Source: Hysterium pulicare CBS 123377
Lineage: Eukaryota > Ascomycota > Dothideomycetes > Hysteriales > Hysteriaceae
DNA length: 64,000 nucleotides
Assembly: GCA_000467715.1 (NCBI GenBank)
Contig: AJFK01000546.1
Location: 62,001 to 126,000, forward strand
Direction: 5' to 3'
Shown here: positions 20,451-32,500 of the stretch, piece by piece
Layout of the letters: every line of letters starts with the position of its first letter
Position numbering within the stretch: position 1 is the stretch's first letter
Position numbers and translations under genes: made by a program
The notes under the pieces: model-generated
Told to the model about the DNA's origin: nothing
Seen by the model: only the letters and a program-made list of their open reading frames with translations
Database searches by the model: none

Positions 20451-21838
20451 ATGGCGCCTGCTTCGGAGCCCATGTTCAAGAAGGATGAGAAAGCCCTCTG
20501 CTTCCATCATGAACTGCTCTACGAGGCAAAAGTGCTGGATTCGAAATCCGTTGACCTCAACGATAAGAGAGGTCCTTTCCACTACAAGGTGCATTACAAG
20601 GGTTGGAAAAACACGTGAGTGAAGACCATTTTATAGGTCTCCTATTGTTCTCATCTTCACAATAGGAGCACGTGTCATACCCCATCATTTCTCCTGCAGA
20701 CAGTCTTAAGCCCCTTCTTGACTATCAACTCTCGTCAGGTCTTTATCATTTGTTCTGTCTTCTATATTCTCTTGAAGATCATCCGAATTAACATTCTATC
20801 TTGGTTAGCTGGGACGACTGGGTCCCTGAAGATCGCCTTCGCAAACTCACCCCAGAAAACCGTGATCTTGCAAATAGCTTAAGGCAAGCAATGTTGCAGG
20901 CTCAGCGTGAGGCCAGAGCTGTCCCGACCACCACCAAAAAGAATGCGAAAGGTTCAACTCGCGGTAGCGAAGAACGGCAAACGTCGGTCGCTGCAGCTGC
21001 AGGTCCACGGGGCCAGAAACGAGGCAGAGACTATGAGATAGAAAAGGTCAGTACACCCTATGTGACACACTAAGATGTATACCCCTCTAATTGCTTCATC
21101 CCACTTGTTTCGTTCTGTTTCACTTCTTTTCTTAGTGGTATCATTTCAAGCATACCCGAACAATCAATCGAGTTCTAACTCGATGGAACTTTTTCGGCTA
21201 ACGGGTGAGCAGGAGGATGCATTTCAAAGTAAGCGTGCCGTAAGGATATACACGCCGGATAGGCTCAAGAGCCTGTTGGTTGATGATTGGGAAAATGTCA
21301 CCAAGAATCTCCAGCTGGTTCAGCTACCCTCTCAGAAGCCTGCTGGAGTCATCCTCGACGAGTATCTCGAATCGCAGAAAGAGTTGCGGAGGCGAGGTAG
21401 TGCCGATGCCGACATCCTTGAAGAGGTAGTGCAGGGCATGAAGGAGTACTTCAACAAAAGCCTTGGCAGAATCCTGTTGTATCGATTTGAACGAGAGCAA
21501 TTCTATGACATTCACGCACGTATGGAATCCCCCACGTCAGATTTGGCTGGCAAATCCTTCGCGGACGTTTACGGCGGTCAGCATCTTCTTCGGCTTTTTG
21601 GTATTTACACCCCTGAACTTTTTTTCTCACACAGTTGCTAATTTTGACTCTCACAGTGTCGATGCCGGAATTAATTGCGCAGACGAACATGGATAATCAA
21701 TCGGTCACTCGTCTGCGTCAAGAGCTCACTGATATGCTGAATTGGCTCTCGAAGGATGCCAATGTCAATGCCTATTTCTCTTTGACGTACGAGAGCCCGG
21801 GACAGGCCTATGTCGATAAGATACGAGGAAATGCATAG
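20451..21838 (+). CDS. EAF3: MRG15/Eaf3 chromodomain protein of NuA4 and Rpd3S
   Basis: Four exons (20451-20614, 20809-21046, 21213-21600, 21657-21838; introns 194, 166 and 56 nt) give 323 residues. Residues 1-75 form the chromo-barrel domain ([36 protein letters not shown]). A basic linker with RGSEERQ and GPRGQKRGRDYE leads into the MRG domain (about 140-323): VRIYTPDRLKSLLVDDWE, QLPSQKPAGVILDEYL, YGGQHLLRLFVSMPELIAQT and a C-terminal LNWLSKDANVNAYFSL. Eaf3 reads H3K36 methylation for the Rpd3S deacetylase and sits in the NuA4 acetyltransferase in the nucleus. Length fits fungal orthologues (about 320-340). All junctions keep the conserved frame. Confidence 0.95.
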
Positions 21839-22717
21839 AGCGCGTGGAAAGGTTTCATGTCCATTTGTGTCATTTGTCGCTTGATGCACGACCTTTGAAC
21901 CAGCCGATTCTTGCAAAGTACTATGGAGTGTTTCGGCGTTCGTTCCGTCAATGGTCTTGAAACCCTACTGGCCATGCTTCTGAAGGAACCTCTAACGGGT
22001 CTGGAGAAGAACCACAATATTCTCACCCACTTCTATTTTGTTATCATTTTAATGTACGGTACAAGGCAATCATGGGCAAGGTTTTCACGTTGTTGGCTTA
22101 TAAGATTGCCCATTTTTCCTCGGACCGGCGTGTATGGTTGTCTTAAATCCCCCAATCAGCCTGCCCAACAGTATTCCATCGAGGAATACATTTGATTACG
22201 TCAGTACGTGTACTGTGACTGGAGCATATAGCTGCCTTATCTAGTAAAGTAGTAGAGCAGATATACATACTGTAGTCACGACTCAGCACATAACAATCTG
22301 GCCTGATGCGGCGAGAAAGGTGCACTCACGAGTATCTGGAGCACTTCTTGAGACATCGAAGCTCCCGCCTAACGTGGCGAAGGATTCGGCGAACTGCAAG
22401 CCATGATATGACTCGCCTATACCGTTATTGGTCAGTTCTAATCAGGAATCGTTCTGACGGCGTCGGCCATGCAGCCGGCTAAGATAAAGACCAACCTTGG
22501 AAGTGTGTCGTTCGATGTTTGTATTTCTCTCAACATGTCTCTTGGAATTTCTGTCAATATCTCCGCCATGCCCAAATAATGAGTTTCTTCACCACCAAGA
22601 GTTACACCCCCCGCCTGGCTTCCCTACATCTGCCTTTATAGGCACCGATGGGCTCCCGGTTGCTATCGACGTTGAGCAGTCGCAGCCGTGCGTCACCGCA
22701 GCCCATGTCCAGAGGAG
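21839..22717. other. Intergenic upstream of the rhodopsin-like gene
   Basis: Only short frames. It may include a non-recognised first exon of the next gene, since ATGs at 22579 and 22648 open short frames that stop or could be spliced. Confidence 0.4.
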
Positions 22718-24100
22718 ATGTTACCTCTTAGCGTCGAGAGCTGGACTTGGTTCTGTGTGGTAGCCTGTGTTGCCATCGGCCGTTTTGTTTCTCGAACCTT
22801 GCTATTCGGATCCATCCAGAAACTTCAGATTGATGATTACCTGATGGGTTTCTCGCTGGCGGTCTATACAAGCTTCATAGTCTGCATCAACATCGTTGCT
22901 CGAGACAACTCTAACCTCCTCCCCCCTGGATTTGACATTCAAACTCTGACGTCGAGCGACATTGCTGATCGGGAATATGGGAGCAAAATGATTTTGGCTG
23001 TTGAGCAGTGCCAATGCTGCATAATATGGCTCGCAAAAGCTTGCTTGTTGATTTTATACTACCGGTTGACGTATGTCGATACAGTCCCGTTACGCAAACT
23101 TATTCGTGAATCAACCTAGACTGACTTGTTTATCCAGTATTGCTCTCCGAGAAAACTTGGTAATTAAAGTGTTGGCTGGCTATGTCCTGTTTGGTTTCGT
23201 ATTCATGGAGATATTCTATCTAGCAGTATGGTGCAGGTTCGTTGTGCCAGCTTTAGACCACCATCGTCACGCTAATTGTAACATTTTTCCTACGTACTTA
23301 GGCCCTTCCATAACTATTGGGCTGTGCCGACGCCAAATGGTATGACTTAGAAGGTGTGGGAACAGCATATAAACCTTGGAATCGCTGACTTGGACGTAGT
23401 TCAATGCAACGCCGCAACAAATCATCTCATCACCAATGCTGTCTTCAACCTTTCATCAGACCTTGCGATACTTGTCTTGGCTATGCAAATGTTAATACGC
23501 AGTCATCTTCCTCTGCACAAGAAAATGATATTGAGTGGAATTTTTGGCCTTGGGGTCTTCGTTGTATGTCATCAAGGACCCTTATACACTTCCACACCAC
23601 CTCTGATCAAGTGGCGTTAAGCTAACTATTACACACAAGATACTTTCTGCAGTACTGAACAAGTACTATTCATTCACGCAACCATTTGGGAGCCAATGGA
23701 CATACTGGTACTGAAGCAAATGGAAATTGTAGATGGACATTGACTGACTGACAGAATTAGGTACGTGCGCGAGTCAAGCACCGCGCTATTAGTCGCAAAT
23801 TTACCCTTCCTATGGACACTGCTACGGCGCATTTTCAATCTGCACGCCTTTGATAGCAACGGAACTTCGTCTCATGTCGTGCAGTCTCAGCGCGCATCGT
23901 GGTTGCGACGACTACCAGATACTGGACCATCTGCGGATTCAAGCACCAATTCGCCTTCAGCGCCTACATGGAGAGACCACGAGATGTATGGTCGTGCAGA
24001 CAAGGATGCGCTCGCGATGGATCAGCAAGACATAGAAACCAATCCTTCAACCCCACCGCGAGCGCCCACTATATCTAATGAAAGTCGCGCGATATTATGA
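22718..24100 (+). CDS. Seven-helix rhodopsin-domain (Pth11/SAT4-like) membrane protein
   Basis: Six exons (22718-23070, 23138-23236, 23302-23339, 23400-23563, 23640-23707, 23761-24100) give 353 residues, all junctions in frame. Seven hydrophobic helices are visible, the first at WFCVVACVAIGRFVSR and the last at STALLVANLPFLWTLL. Family landmarks are DDYLMGFSL after helix 1, the central CNAATNHLITNAVFNLSSDL, and LNKYYSF after helix 6. A Ser/Pro-rich cytoplasmic tail of about 100 residues follows. This is the large plant-pathogen and soil-fungus family of rhodopsin-domain integral membrane proteins related to the Pth11 receptor; no CFEM domain is present. Ligand and role are unknown. The start at 22718 is the first usable ATG before helix 1; an upstream exon is possible. 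Confidence 0.85.
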
Positions 24101-24385
24101 GACGATTCGACACGAGGAACGTTGTGAGCCATGGTCTCGAGTGCTTGGGATTTCGGTACTGATTTGTGATTTTGGAGTTAAGGTGATGATACCCTTAGGA
24201 CGTATAGATAGAAATTAAAATCCGCTTGCCGTGCGTACAATACTTGAGCTAAGTTGAGTGTCTGGTCCTTTGAGTGTATCCGCGCCTCAAAGCGTGTTTG
24301 AACTAGTCATATCAATGCGGGTATGTAGAGCCAGTTGCCGAATTCGCAATTCAGTGACCGAAATAGATGATTAAGAGGGGGATGT

Positions 24386-25211
24386 TCAAGACTTCGTAGC
24401 TATCGGATAATCGGGTACGGCGTTTTCCAGTATGCCTAGGGCCCAGTCGAGACAATGCATCATGCTTTGCTCAGCATCTTTGGGCATGCCATTGACTTCG
24501 ATTTTGCTGCAAACATGTCGGTCTAAGTCGTTCTGGACATCCCCGCCTTCAAAGAGAAATGCGTGATCCTTGACATAGTTCGGCCACACAATATGGTCAA
24601 CATAGCCTGGCGGGTCTTCCCAGAACCCTTCCAATGTAACATATCCGCTCCTGGCCTCGCGTCTAGCCTTTGCAGTTTCATAAGACGTCCTCAAGAAAAG
24701 CTTAACATCGAAGAGAACTCTGATGTTGGCCATGGAATCCGGAAACAATAAGAACCCGTCAATGATGGCAACGGGTGCTGCCCAGGACTTCTTGGCAGCC
24801 AATACCTTGAAACGCTCTCTACACTTGTCGATGAAGGCAGGGTCGACGCCGTGCTCGCCAACAGCATTCTGGTCTTCTTTAGATTCGAGATTGGGTGGTA
24901 GGGTTCCATGGGCTTTTATGTATATAAGGGCATCTCGAAAGTCGTCAAGATTGAGAGATTCAAGACAGTCCCAATCCTGCACACCATCTTTGACGGGTAT
25001 CTCGGTGTCCGGAAGATAAAAGTCGTCAAGGTGAAGAATGAACGCATTGGGGAGAATGTCGCGGAGAAGACGTGAAAGGGTTGTTTTACCTGGAGATCTT
25101 GTCAACTAACACAAGTTGCTAGTTGAACGTTTGTGAAGACGTTATACCTGATGAGGAAGGGCCAGAGATGCCGAGAAGCAGAGCTTTGTTGGCCAGCTCC
25201 TCAGATGACAT
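24386..25211 (-). CDS. NRK1: Nicotinamide riboside kinase
   Basis: Two exons on the minus strand (25211-25148 and 25089-24386) with a 58-nt intron give 255 residues. The intron splits the P-loop: GPSSS from exon 1 joins GKTTLSRLL in exon 2, making Walker A at residues 17-24. Then LHLDDFYLPDTEIP carries the catalytic Asp pair, followed by QDWDCLESL and AIIDGFLLF. A lid/Arg region RTSYETAKARREARSGY and DPPGYVDHIVWPNYVKDH are typical of NRK1-type kinases. It phosphorylates nicotinamide riboside to NMN in NAD salvage, in the cytosol. The start is in the 253-bp interval shared with the ARMH3-like gene. Confidence 0.92.
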
Positions 25212-25464
25212 CGTTACCTGGAAGTACTTACAAACACGAAGCCATCATCATGGGGATGGCGAGCGCTCGGATTGTCGAGCGAACCGACCGCTCAAACACT
25301 TGGCGAGGCAGCTCCATTCACTTTTCATGTCGAGACCTTTGCAAGACAACGATTCCTTCCCTTATTCACACACCCTCCCTCTGGATATGTAACGGCTCTT
25401 TGCCACAGCTGCTCATAACTAGGCGCCTCTCCACCATTGCGGTCGCAGGCCCAGCGGTTGCAAC
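25212..25464. promoter_or_regulatory. Shared 253-bp upstream region of NRK1 and the ARMH3-like gene
   Basis: Head-to-head starts. It includes a 6-bp inverted repeat, CGCTCG (25264) and CGAGCG (25276), separated by 6 bases, which could bind a dimeric factor; this is only a pattern. Confidence 0.5.
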
Positions 25465-27756
25465 ATGGAGCCCTCTCCCCTCACTCAACAGACGCGGCCA
25501 AACTCATTCCAGCCTAAAATTGTGCGGCTCTACGAAACACTCTTCAGTAATGTTGGTTGAACCCAAACACAATACTTCGAGGGGCTTGGGCTGAGTGGAT
25601 ACAGGAGGACGAAGAAGACTACGATCTGTCCGAAGGCTTCTGGGAGGAGTTCTTTCTTCTTCGACCAGATGCTGCCGGTCTAAAGCGTGTTCTGGGCTAT
25701 CTTACCGCAGATGAAACGGTACAGTTGCAGGTAAGTCGCGAGTTTCTGGACGATATTTCTGTTCCCTGACGTCTGCTAGTCCCACTCTCAGCAACTGTTC
25801 CTAAGAGCTATTGATCGTGTCAAGCAGCGCGCTGCCCCGTCCGACGAGATTGCCCTCGATGTGAGACCAATTGTTTCCCCCTATCTCAACCATCCGGCTT
25901 ACGAGCCAGACCTTGACAGTCTTCTTAGGCGGCATCCTAAGTAAAAAGTATACCAATCCAAGCTCTGACATTATTTCCGTCCTCGCCGGGCTCAACAATG
26001 TCGACACGGTAATGTCAGAATTTGTTGCCTCTCTTGATGTTGTGATCAGGAGTGGTCGGAGTCGTACGTCCCGCTGGGTCATTTCCTCGTCTTGGTGCTG
26101 ACGTTCAACAGCGGATGTAAGGCAGAAGGCGGTTCGAACAGCGCTTTCGATCACCGCTGGCGCATACCACACTGGCCTGCCATCTTATTTCACGCACCGA
26201 GACCTGTTCCCATCCTTGATGAAGGTGAATATACCCAGCCTCCTCTGCGCTCGATCTCTGATGTGGATAGTATACCCAAGACTGCCAAAGTAGCTCTGAG
26301 ATTTTGCCTGCGTTCTATCTTCTAGGGCTCCTAGCCAACTACAACAAATTTGAATTCCAGAATCCTTACCGGCTACGACTAGATGATTTTGTCAACGACG
26401 CAATAATACGCAAACTCATTGCATGTCTCAATGCGACTTGTGTTTCGATCAGAGACCAATATATCGCCGTGCATGATGATCTACCAGAAGGCTGGACTTT
26501 GGGCACCACCCTCAATTATATTGGACTTGGGGTGTTAGCACCCGGGTCGAGACCGTCAACACCAACTCCGACTGCTGAGGAAGCAGGACCACTCTTCTCC
26601 GCACTGTGAGTTCCCCTTTGGTGCGCATGCTTCAGACTAATTGGATGTGCAGACCAGGACCAGAGGCTGGCATTTTGCTATCGACATACGACTTTTCCAA
26701 TGCAAATAAGCTGTTTTGTTTTAATTTTGTCACCCTACCCTCGGAGAAGGGTGGAGTTCCACCACTGAGCGGCTTTCTTTCTCTGACATCGTACTTGTTC
26801 CAACATGCACACCGTTCCATTCGCTCTTCCCTCTACACATATTTGACTCTCTTCATTCTACACATTCTTGTGGAAGACCAAGCTTTGCTTAAGCGGATGT
26901 GTAGCGACGAAACCAAAATCCCGGTAAGACTTTGTCGCCAACGGCAACCGTTTTTGCCCATCGTTAAGGGTGACCGTTCTGCCGGATCTGTCATTCTTGA
27001 CATCATGATAGACGGCATCAATCATAACTTGCGTCGGCGGCTGGATGTAGAGTTCTACATGTGAGTATGCGCAAAAATCGTGACTCGCCACCTGCACGTG
27101 CTGACCTTTTAGTCTCTGCCTTGGCGTTTTACTGCGAGTAATATCGTTCTTGAGCAGATCAAGAACTCGCATTGGTGCGATGCTATCCTTATACATACCT
27201 GATGTTGATAACGTACTGATTCGTATCAGCTTTCCATTGGTCGGAATTATGGCGCAGTCTCCTTTCTTTCTTCCGCTTTCTTACCACTTACGCCAGCGAT
27301 ATCCGGCACCTCCTGCGTTGTTCTGAACTTGTTGATTGCCTGGTAAATCTAGTCGCATTCTTGCTCTCCAATGGAGAGAACTTCTTGCCAGATCCGGCTT
27401 CTTACGATGACTTGTTCTACAAGCTCGTCGAGACTGGAGACACTTTGACCAAGTTTCGCGACGCCTTCGGCTTATCAGGCCACTCCACTTCAAGCTCGAT
27501 TGACACTTTGGTTAGCGTATCCTCCCATTACCAAGCTCTTCTTGAGGGAGACGGGAAGGGTAGAATGAGAAGTAAGAATATCAGCCCTCGTGAAGTGAGT
27601 AACGTTATCAAGCAAGGTTATGATACACTTTCAATACAGGCAACAGAGGGACTAGACCGATGGGACCGGTTCCGTGAGGCGGACTTCAAGAACATTCTGA
27701 AGAAAGTTGCGAGAGTTGCAGTCGACGATGCAAGAACTCTTGTTGAAGAGAAGTAA
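25465..27756 (+). CDS. DUF1741 / ARMH3-like armadillo-helical protein
   Basis: Nine exons: 25465-25546, about 25582-25730, 25780-25860, 25910-26063, 26112-26224, 26271-26605, 26653-27060, 27113-27174 and 27230-27756; about 636 residues. Landmarks in order: TRPNSFQPKIVRLYETLF, GFWEEFFLLRPD, DTLTVFLGGILSKKYTNPSS, TAGAYHTGLPSYFTHRDLFP, LLGLLANYNKFEFQNPYRLR, LPEGWTLGTTLNYIGLGVL, GPEAGILLSTYDFSNANKLF and VRLCRQRQPFLP. These define the fungal family related to human ARMH3 (C10orf76), which in animals helps GBF1/PI4KB at the Golgi. The fungal role is not established. All later junctions keep frame; intron 1 is doubtful because the acceptor that fits best gives only 35 nt. Later acceptors (AAG near 25610) would also keep frame. 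Confidence 0.85.
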
Positions 27757-28410
27757 CGTCACGTCACGCCTGTGCGTACATATATAGCGTTAATTCCTTC
27801 GGTTCATACTTGAGTCCAGCAAAGTAGTGGCGCTCGCTATGTGCCATTATATCTTATGATCTTGAATTTCGCATTCAAGCTTGCTCGATAGATTCTAGAT
27901 TCATTTTTCCTGCATATATCAAAACGGAGGGCTATGTGCACGATATTCTTGATGTCGGTTGAGCGGTAGATACTCCTCTAGGACCACATTACCAAAGTCA
28001 AACAGTGCATGCACACGGCAAGGAGAGTTATCGCGAGGGATGCGCAGCCCAAACTCCAATGAAGTACGACACCCACTCTGCTACATTACCACTTCTTAGC
28101 CCACACAGTATGATCAGTGTTTAGTTGGCAAAACTTCATCGCAACATGTGATCGCACTTGCTCAATCATTATGTGTTCAGCTACACCGTCCCATTATACA
28201 TCAACTGTACTGGCCGTGAGCATTGATGAGCGACTCTGAGCACGTGTAACTTCCCACTCACCTCATGCCATTTCTTCTGTTCATACAGATATCCCGACCG
28301 GTCAGTATCTTACTAGCCTCGGTTGATTCAGCACCTGCTGGATATGACATATACGCCTATTGAGACCAAGCACCCTGCTCATATTACAAACGTTCAAGTG
28401 TTCGGATTCA
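27757..28410. other. Intergenic, convergent 3' ends
   Basis: Lies between the ARMH3-like and Gag1-like genes. Nothing recognisable is present. Confidence 0.5.
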
Positions 28411-29292
28411 TCACCCAGCATCTCCTACCCCACTACCGCTCCCATGGCTCCCGCTTAAATGCAATATCCTCTTCACAGAGTCCATGCCCTTCTTTACGTG
28501 CGGATGATGGGCAAGGAATGGTTCATCCCCGCTCTTCTCTATTCTCACTCCTGCCAGTGAGCCCTTTTTTCTCCCTGCCAGCGGATCAAGGGGTCCAGCC
28601 TTCGGGGGCCACTCTCCATTATCCTTCCAGCCTTGTACGAGAGCGCGCGTCATATCCGAAAGATTGATAGGAACTGACGGTGTGCGGGCAGATACTACGA
28701 CTTTGTTATAGATTTCCGGGTAGACTTTAGGGCCGATGGCGTCGCGTATGGGATTGCCGCGAAGAAGGGGGCGAGCAACTGGGATCAAGCCCTCGAGATT
28801 GTGCGCGGAACTATACGAGGAAGCGTCTGAGGGTAGGCTAGCATTGGTGTCGGCATCTGAAGTAGGGGGTTCTGCAGCTGCCGGAGGACTCGAATTTTGG
28901 TCGTGTACATCGTACTTTCTCACAGCATCCGCGCCGGTCCAAGCATCTCTCCTCTGCGAAAAGCATACCAAGCCTTCATTCCATTTCATCTCGCCCTCCA
29001 GTGTGAGCCTCCTTCTCCTCTTCCGCTTCACCATGGTGGTCTCCACAGCTACGGCGATGCTGTCCGGCGAGTCAAACTTATATGGGTCGTCGCCTGCGCC
29101 AAGCTCTGCCTCCATTTCTGGCTCTGAAGAGGACCCAGTCCCATAGGTGCGTTCTCTGAACTGCGTCACACCTCGCAGTTCCTCATCAGATTCTGACCAT
29201 GATGGTGGGAGGTTTGGCCAATCCCAGTCGTCGCGCACCCGGTCGGCGAGGAAACGACGGGCTTCTCGTGCGGCGGTCTGGTTGCTTTCCAT
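28411..29292 (-). CDS. Gag1-like clamp-domain protein (formerly DUF4050)
   Basis: A single exon from ATG 29292 gives 293 residues. The N-terminus, with ARRFLADRVRDDWDWP, and the C-terminal part, with NPIRDAIGPKVYPEIYNKVV followed by SRTPSVPINLSDMTRALVQG and WKDNGEWPPKAGP, are the conserved ends of the fungal DUF4050/Gag1-like family as I recall it. Between them is a Ser/Asp-rich variable region with a basic patch KRKRRRR. The family member Gag1 of fission yeast is reported to act in TOR-linked, ubiquitin-dependent control of amino-acid transporters; whether this gene does so is inference. A start 10 codons upstream is in frame, but the family begins at MESNQTAAREA. Confidence 0.7.
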   Translation of the reverse strand: MESNQTAAREARRFLADRVRDDWDWPNLPPSWSESDEELRGVTQFRERTYGTGSSSEPEMEAELGAGDDPYKFDSPDSIAVAVETTMVKRKRRRRLTLEGEMKWNEGLVCFSQRRDAWTGADAVRKYDVHDQNSSPPAAAEPPTSDADTNASLPSDASSYSSAHNLEGLIPVARPLLRGNPIRDAIGPKVYPEIYNKVVVSARTPSVPINLSDMTRALVQGWKDNGEWPPKAGPLDPLAGRKKGSLAGVRIEKSGDEPFLAHHPHVKKGMDSVKRILHLSGSHGSGSGVGDAG

Positions 29293-29572
29293 GAGCTGAG
29301 CGGGACAACAATAACAATACAACAGACAGAGGCAGCAAAAGAATGAACAGTGAGGCTATGTAGTGAGTGGAGAAGAGCATGAGCAATGAGGAACGAGTGG
29401 TTGGCAATGGGGAAGTTGTGGATGTTCAATTGAAAACGTCACCAAGGCTTCATGCACCTGTCCTGCCTGTAGTGGCGGGAGTGGCGGGGTCGATCACATT
29501 CACTACGGCATTTGGCACGTGGACGTTACCGATACGGCGAAATTATTCATCGTTCAGCTGGCTAAAGGTATT

Positions 29573-32500
29573 TTACACAACAATAAGCGCATCTAACACA
29601 ATATTCTTTCGAGTCTCACTGCCCCTGCAATCGCCCCCTAAGTTGCGCATTCGTCCAAAGACCTCATGAAATGCCTCGATGGCGGAGATCACCAAGTTCC
29701 CTTCCTCCTCCAACGTTCCAAGATCCGATGCGACGTCCTTCCTTGCCGTGCCTCTGATCACGGAGTATTTCCCCCTAGACTCGTCCCAATTGTTTCTTAC
29801 AGTTTGCTCTAATGCTTTGCTGCAGAAGTCTAGCAGGTCATCGAAGCGGCCGTCAGAAGAGTGTTGACCATCATAATGCGGAAACGAGGATGCCTCCAGA
29901 CCGTAGATTTTTTCCGCCATGAAAAGGCTGAATCGCTCAAAATATCTTATCAAAGGGACAAGGTACTTCGCTTGCGGTGTCCTAGACTGTATGTAGTCCA
30001 CTAAAGGGAGAAGGTCTATCACTGTGCCAAAAACAAGTGCGAGAGTACGGAGGACATGGGATTGCTTCAGCGCCCCTGCGTGACTGATCAACTCATCAGA
30101 CTTTCTTTTGAACGTAAACAACACGCTGAGAATGATTGCTGTCGTTGATTGCATGCTCGCCGTGTCAGTGACACTGAAGTTGTAGGTCAAGTCGCGGAAA
30201 ACATTGCTTATCGACTGTAGTAGTGGAAGAGCGATGATGAAACCAACTGGTGAATTGAATGCAGCCTCTATATACGCCGGAAACACGCCCTGGAAGAGGA
30301 CGCGGCGTAACGTTGGCTTCGCCACATGACCATCTTCGTACGAATTGGAGATGGCGCGGACTAAGTGATCCACGAGATAATCTTGTTCATTGTCGACTGC
30401 GGCGCGTTCGGATACGCTCTGAATGAAGACGGCTAGCTGTTTTGCTACTCGCGGGTCCGCTAACTTGAGCGCATAATTGCCTAATCGGCCCACAACATAG
30501 GTTGGATCTGTCGTCGGCAAGGGAAAAGCGACCGAGTCAGTGAAGAAACGATCGACCGTACATATATCAGTCGAGTACTGTTGGAGAAAATGAACGATCT
30601 TCTGAACGAACTCAGCGTAAGCTCCGATGACTGTGGTCCCTTGTTGAAGCTCTTGGTAGGTATTTTTCATTACCCACATAACCCTCTTGAGCATGGATGC
30701 ATATTCTCTCTGTATATCCGAGGCATTCTTTTGACCTTGGGCACGGGCGGCTTCGAAAGTGTCGCGCATGTTCGCCATAACACTGGAAATGAGACTTAAT
30801 CGTCTCTCGCGGAAAACAATGGATGTCACCTCGATACAGCCGGTTTGCGGGTCCTGTAAAAATGGAAGATTCTTTAGGAGCGGGTTCTCAGGATCCATAT
30901 TTACCAGGATGTTGGTGAATCGATGTTGAAATTTCAGAAGCGATTCTCGTTCAACGAGAGAAATTAACCACGAGGTCAAGAACTCGTTCTTGTAGTCAAT
31001 GTAGGCGTTCCGGTCGCGTTCCGCCACTAATGACAGATAGTAGGCTTTGTATTTCCGTGTCTGATAGGTGTCCCGAAGCTGATGCCATGAAGTAGAGCCG
31101 AACGTGTCCAAATAGTCGCCCCATGACCTCTCACTAGAGCAGACTTCGCTTTGAGCAATGTCAGTCCACACATTTACAGATTCCACGAGGAAGTCGTCGT
31201 CCGGAGAATGTTCCGCACCGAATGCGTTCGAAATAAGGTGCCATAGAGGGGCACGAAGGAAATCTAGGGCTTTATTTTCAGTGGGCTGAGTATCGTGGAT
31301 ATCTTCTAGATTGGGAAAGTCGCCATAGTCCTGACTTTCTTCGCTGCCTTGGTGACTAACTTGCTCCGCCAATAATTGTTTCCTTCGAACGATGTAGTGC
31401 TTAAACATTGAGAGTGTCTCTGCAACCACTTGAATCGATCGAGCGTCCTTCGCGTCGAACAGTTCTAACAGTTTAACAGCCCCGGCATCTTTCAAAAAAT
31501 TCGTTAGAGTATCTTCCTTGGTACTAAATGCAATGGCGCTGTCCATGCTCGCAATGGCATCTTTCAATGTAGCAAGGACCTGATCTTGGTTGGTCCGAAT
31601 CGTCGTATCTAGTAGTTCGGATGAAATACCGCCTGGTTCGCTGAGTTGTGCAGCTTTAAAATGGGTTTCTGCTTCGGTTCTGGCAAGCCGATACTGCTCT
31701 ACTGTATATTGCACAATCTCCTTGTGCCATAATGCGAAAGGCTGCAATGATGGGTAGTCCTCTTCAGTTGTCATTTGAAATCTCGCCAGGTTTGCCCAAG
31801 CCCGAACGCTCAGTCTACAAGCTTCTCGGTGGGAATGTCCGTGTTGTACAAGCCCTTTTAGAATTTTCAACGGAGGTCGGCTTGCCGCTGGTGATGCCCA
31901 GTATAGGGTACAGAGAATGTCGTGATGGTTGCGTAACGCATCAAGATCTTCTTGTTTCATGTCTTCTTCTTTTCGATACACGCGCCCGTGGTTTGGAATG
32001 AATCGCCACGCGATGCTTCGAATCTTCTTCTCGGTATAAACATCCCGCATGCCGCGGAGTCCAAGAGCTAGACATTTCAAAAATATGTGAAAGACTCTTT
32101 CCTCTGGTCGAACATCTAACAACGGACTCTCTGCCAACTGCTCTAAGAATTGCGGTGAGCCTCTGCTTTCTTCATGCCGTAGTTGCCTCAGCCCATTTTG
32201 TGCAAAGAAATCGAAGACGGCACCGAGCATCGTCTCGCATTTTCTCCAGCCCCATGTCTTCATGAGATTATGACATCTCATTAGTGTAGCCCTCACATAA
32301 TCATTTAGAGTAGAGCTGCGCCCCTTGGATGTCTTAGCGTACAACGTGAAGAGTCGATGAACGATTGCTTTAACGAAGCCCCAATTCTCAATTGTCGCAG
32401 AATATCGCCTTCCTACCCGCAAAACTCCAGAGGAATCGAACTCGACGAACGGAAGCAGCGTAAAAGCATCGTACCAGGCATTTTCGAAACATGACAGTTG

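Noticed and set aside
25133-25594. 153-residue plus-strand frame across the NRK1 start and ARMH3 first exon
   Set aside because: It overlaps NRK1 coding sequence antisense and ARMH3 exon 1 in another frame; both of those have strong homology.
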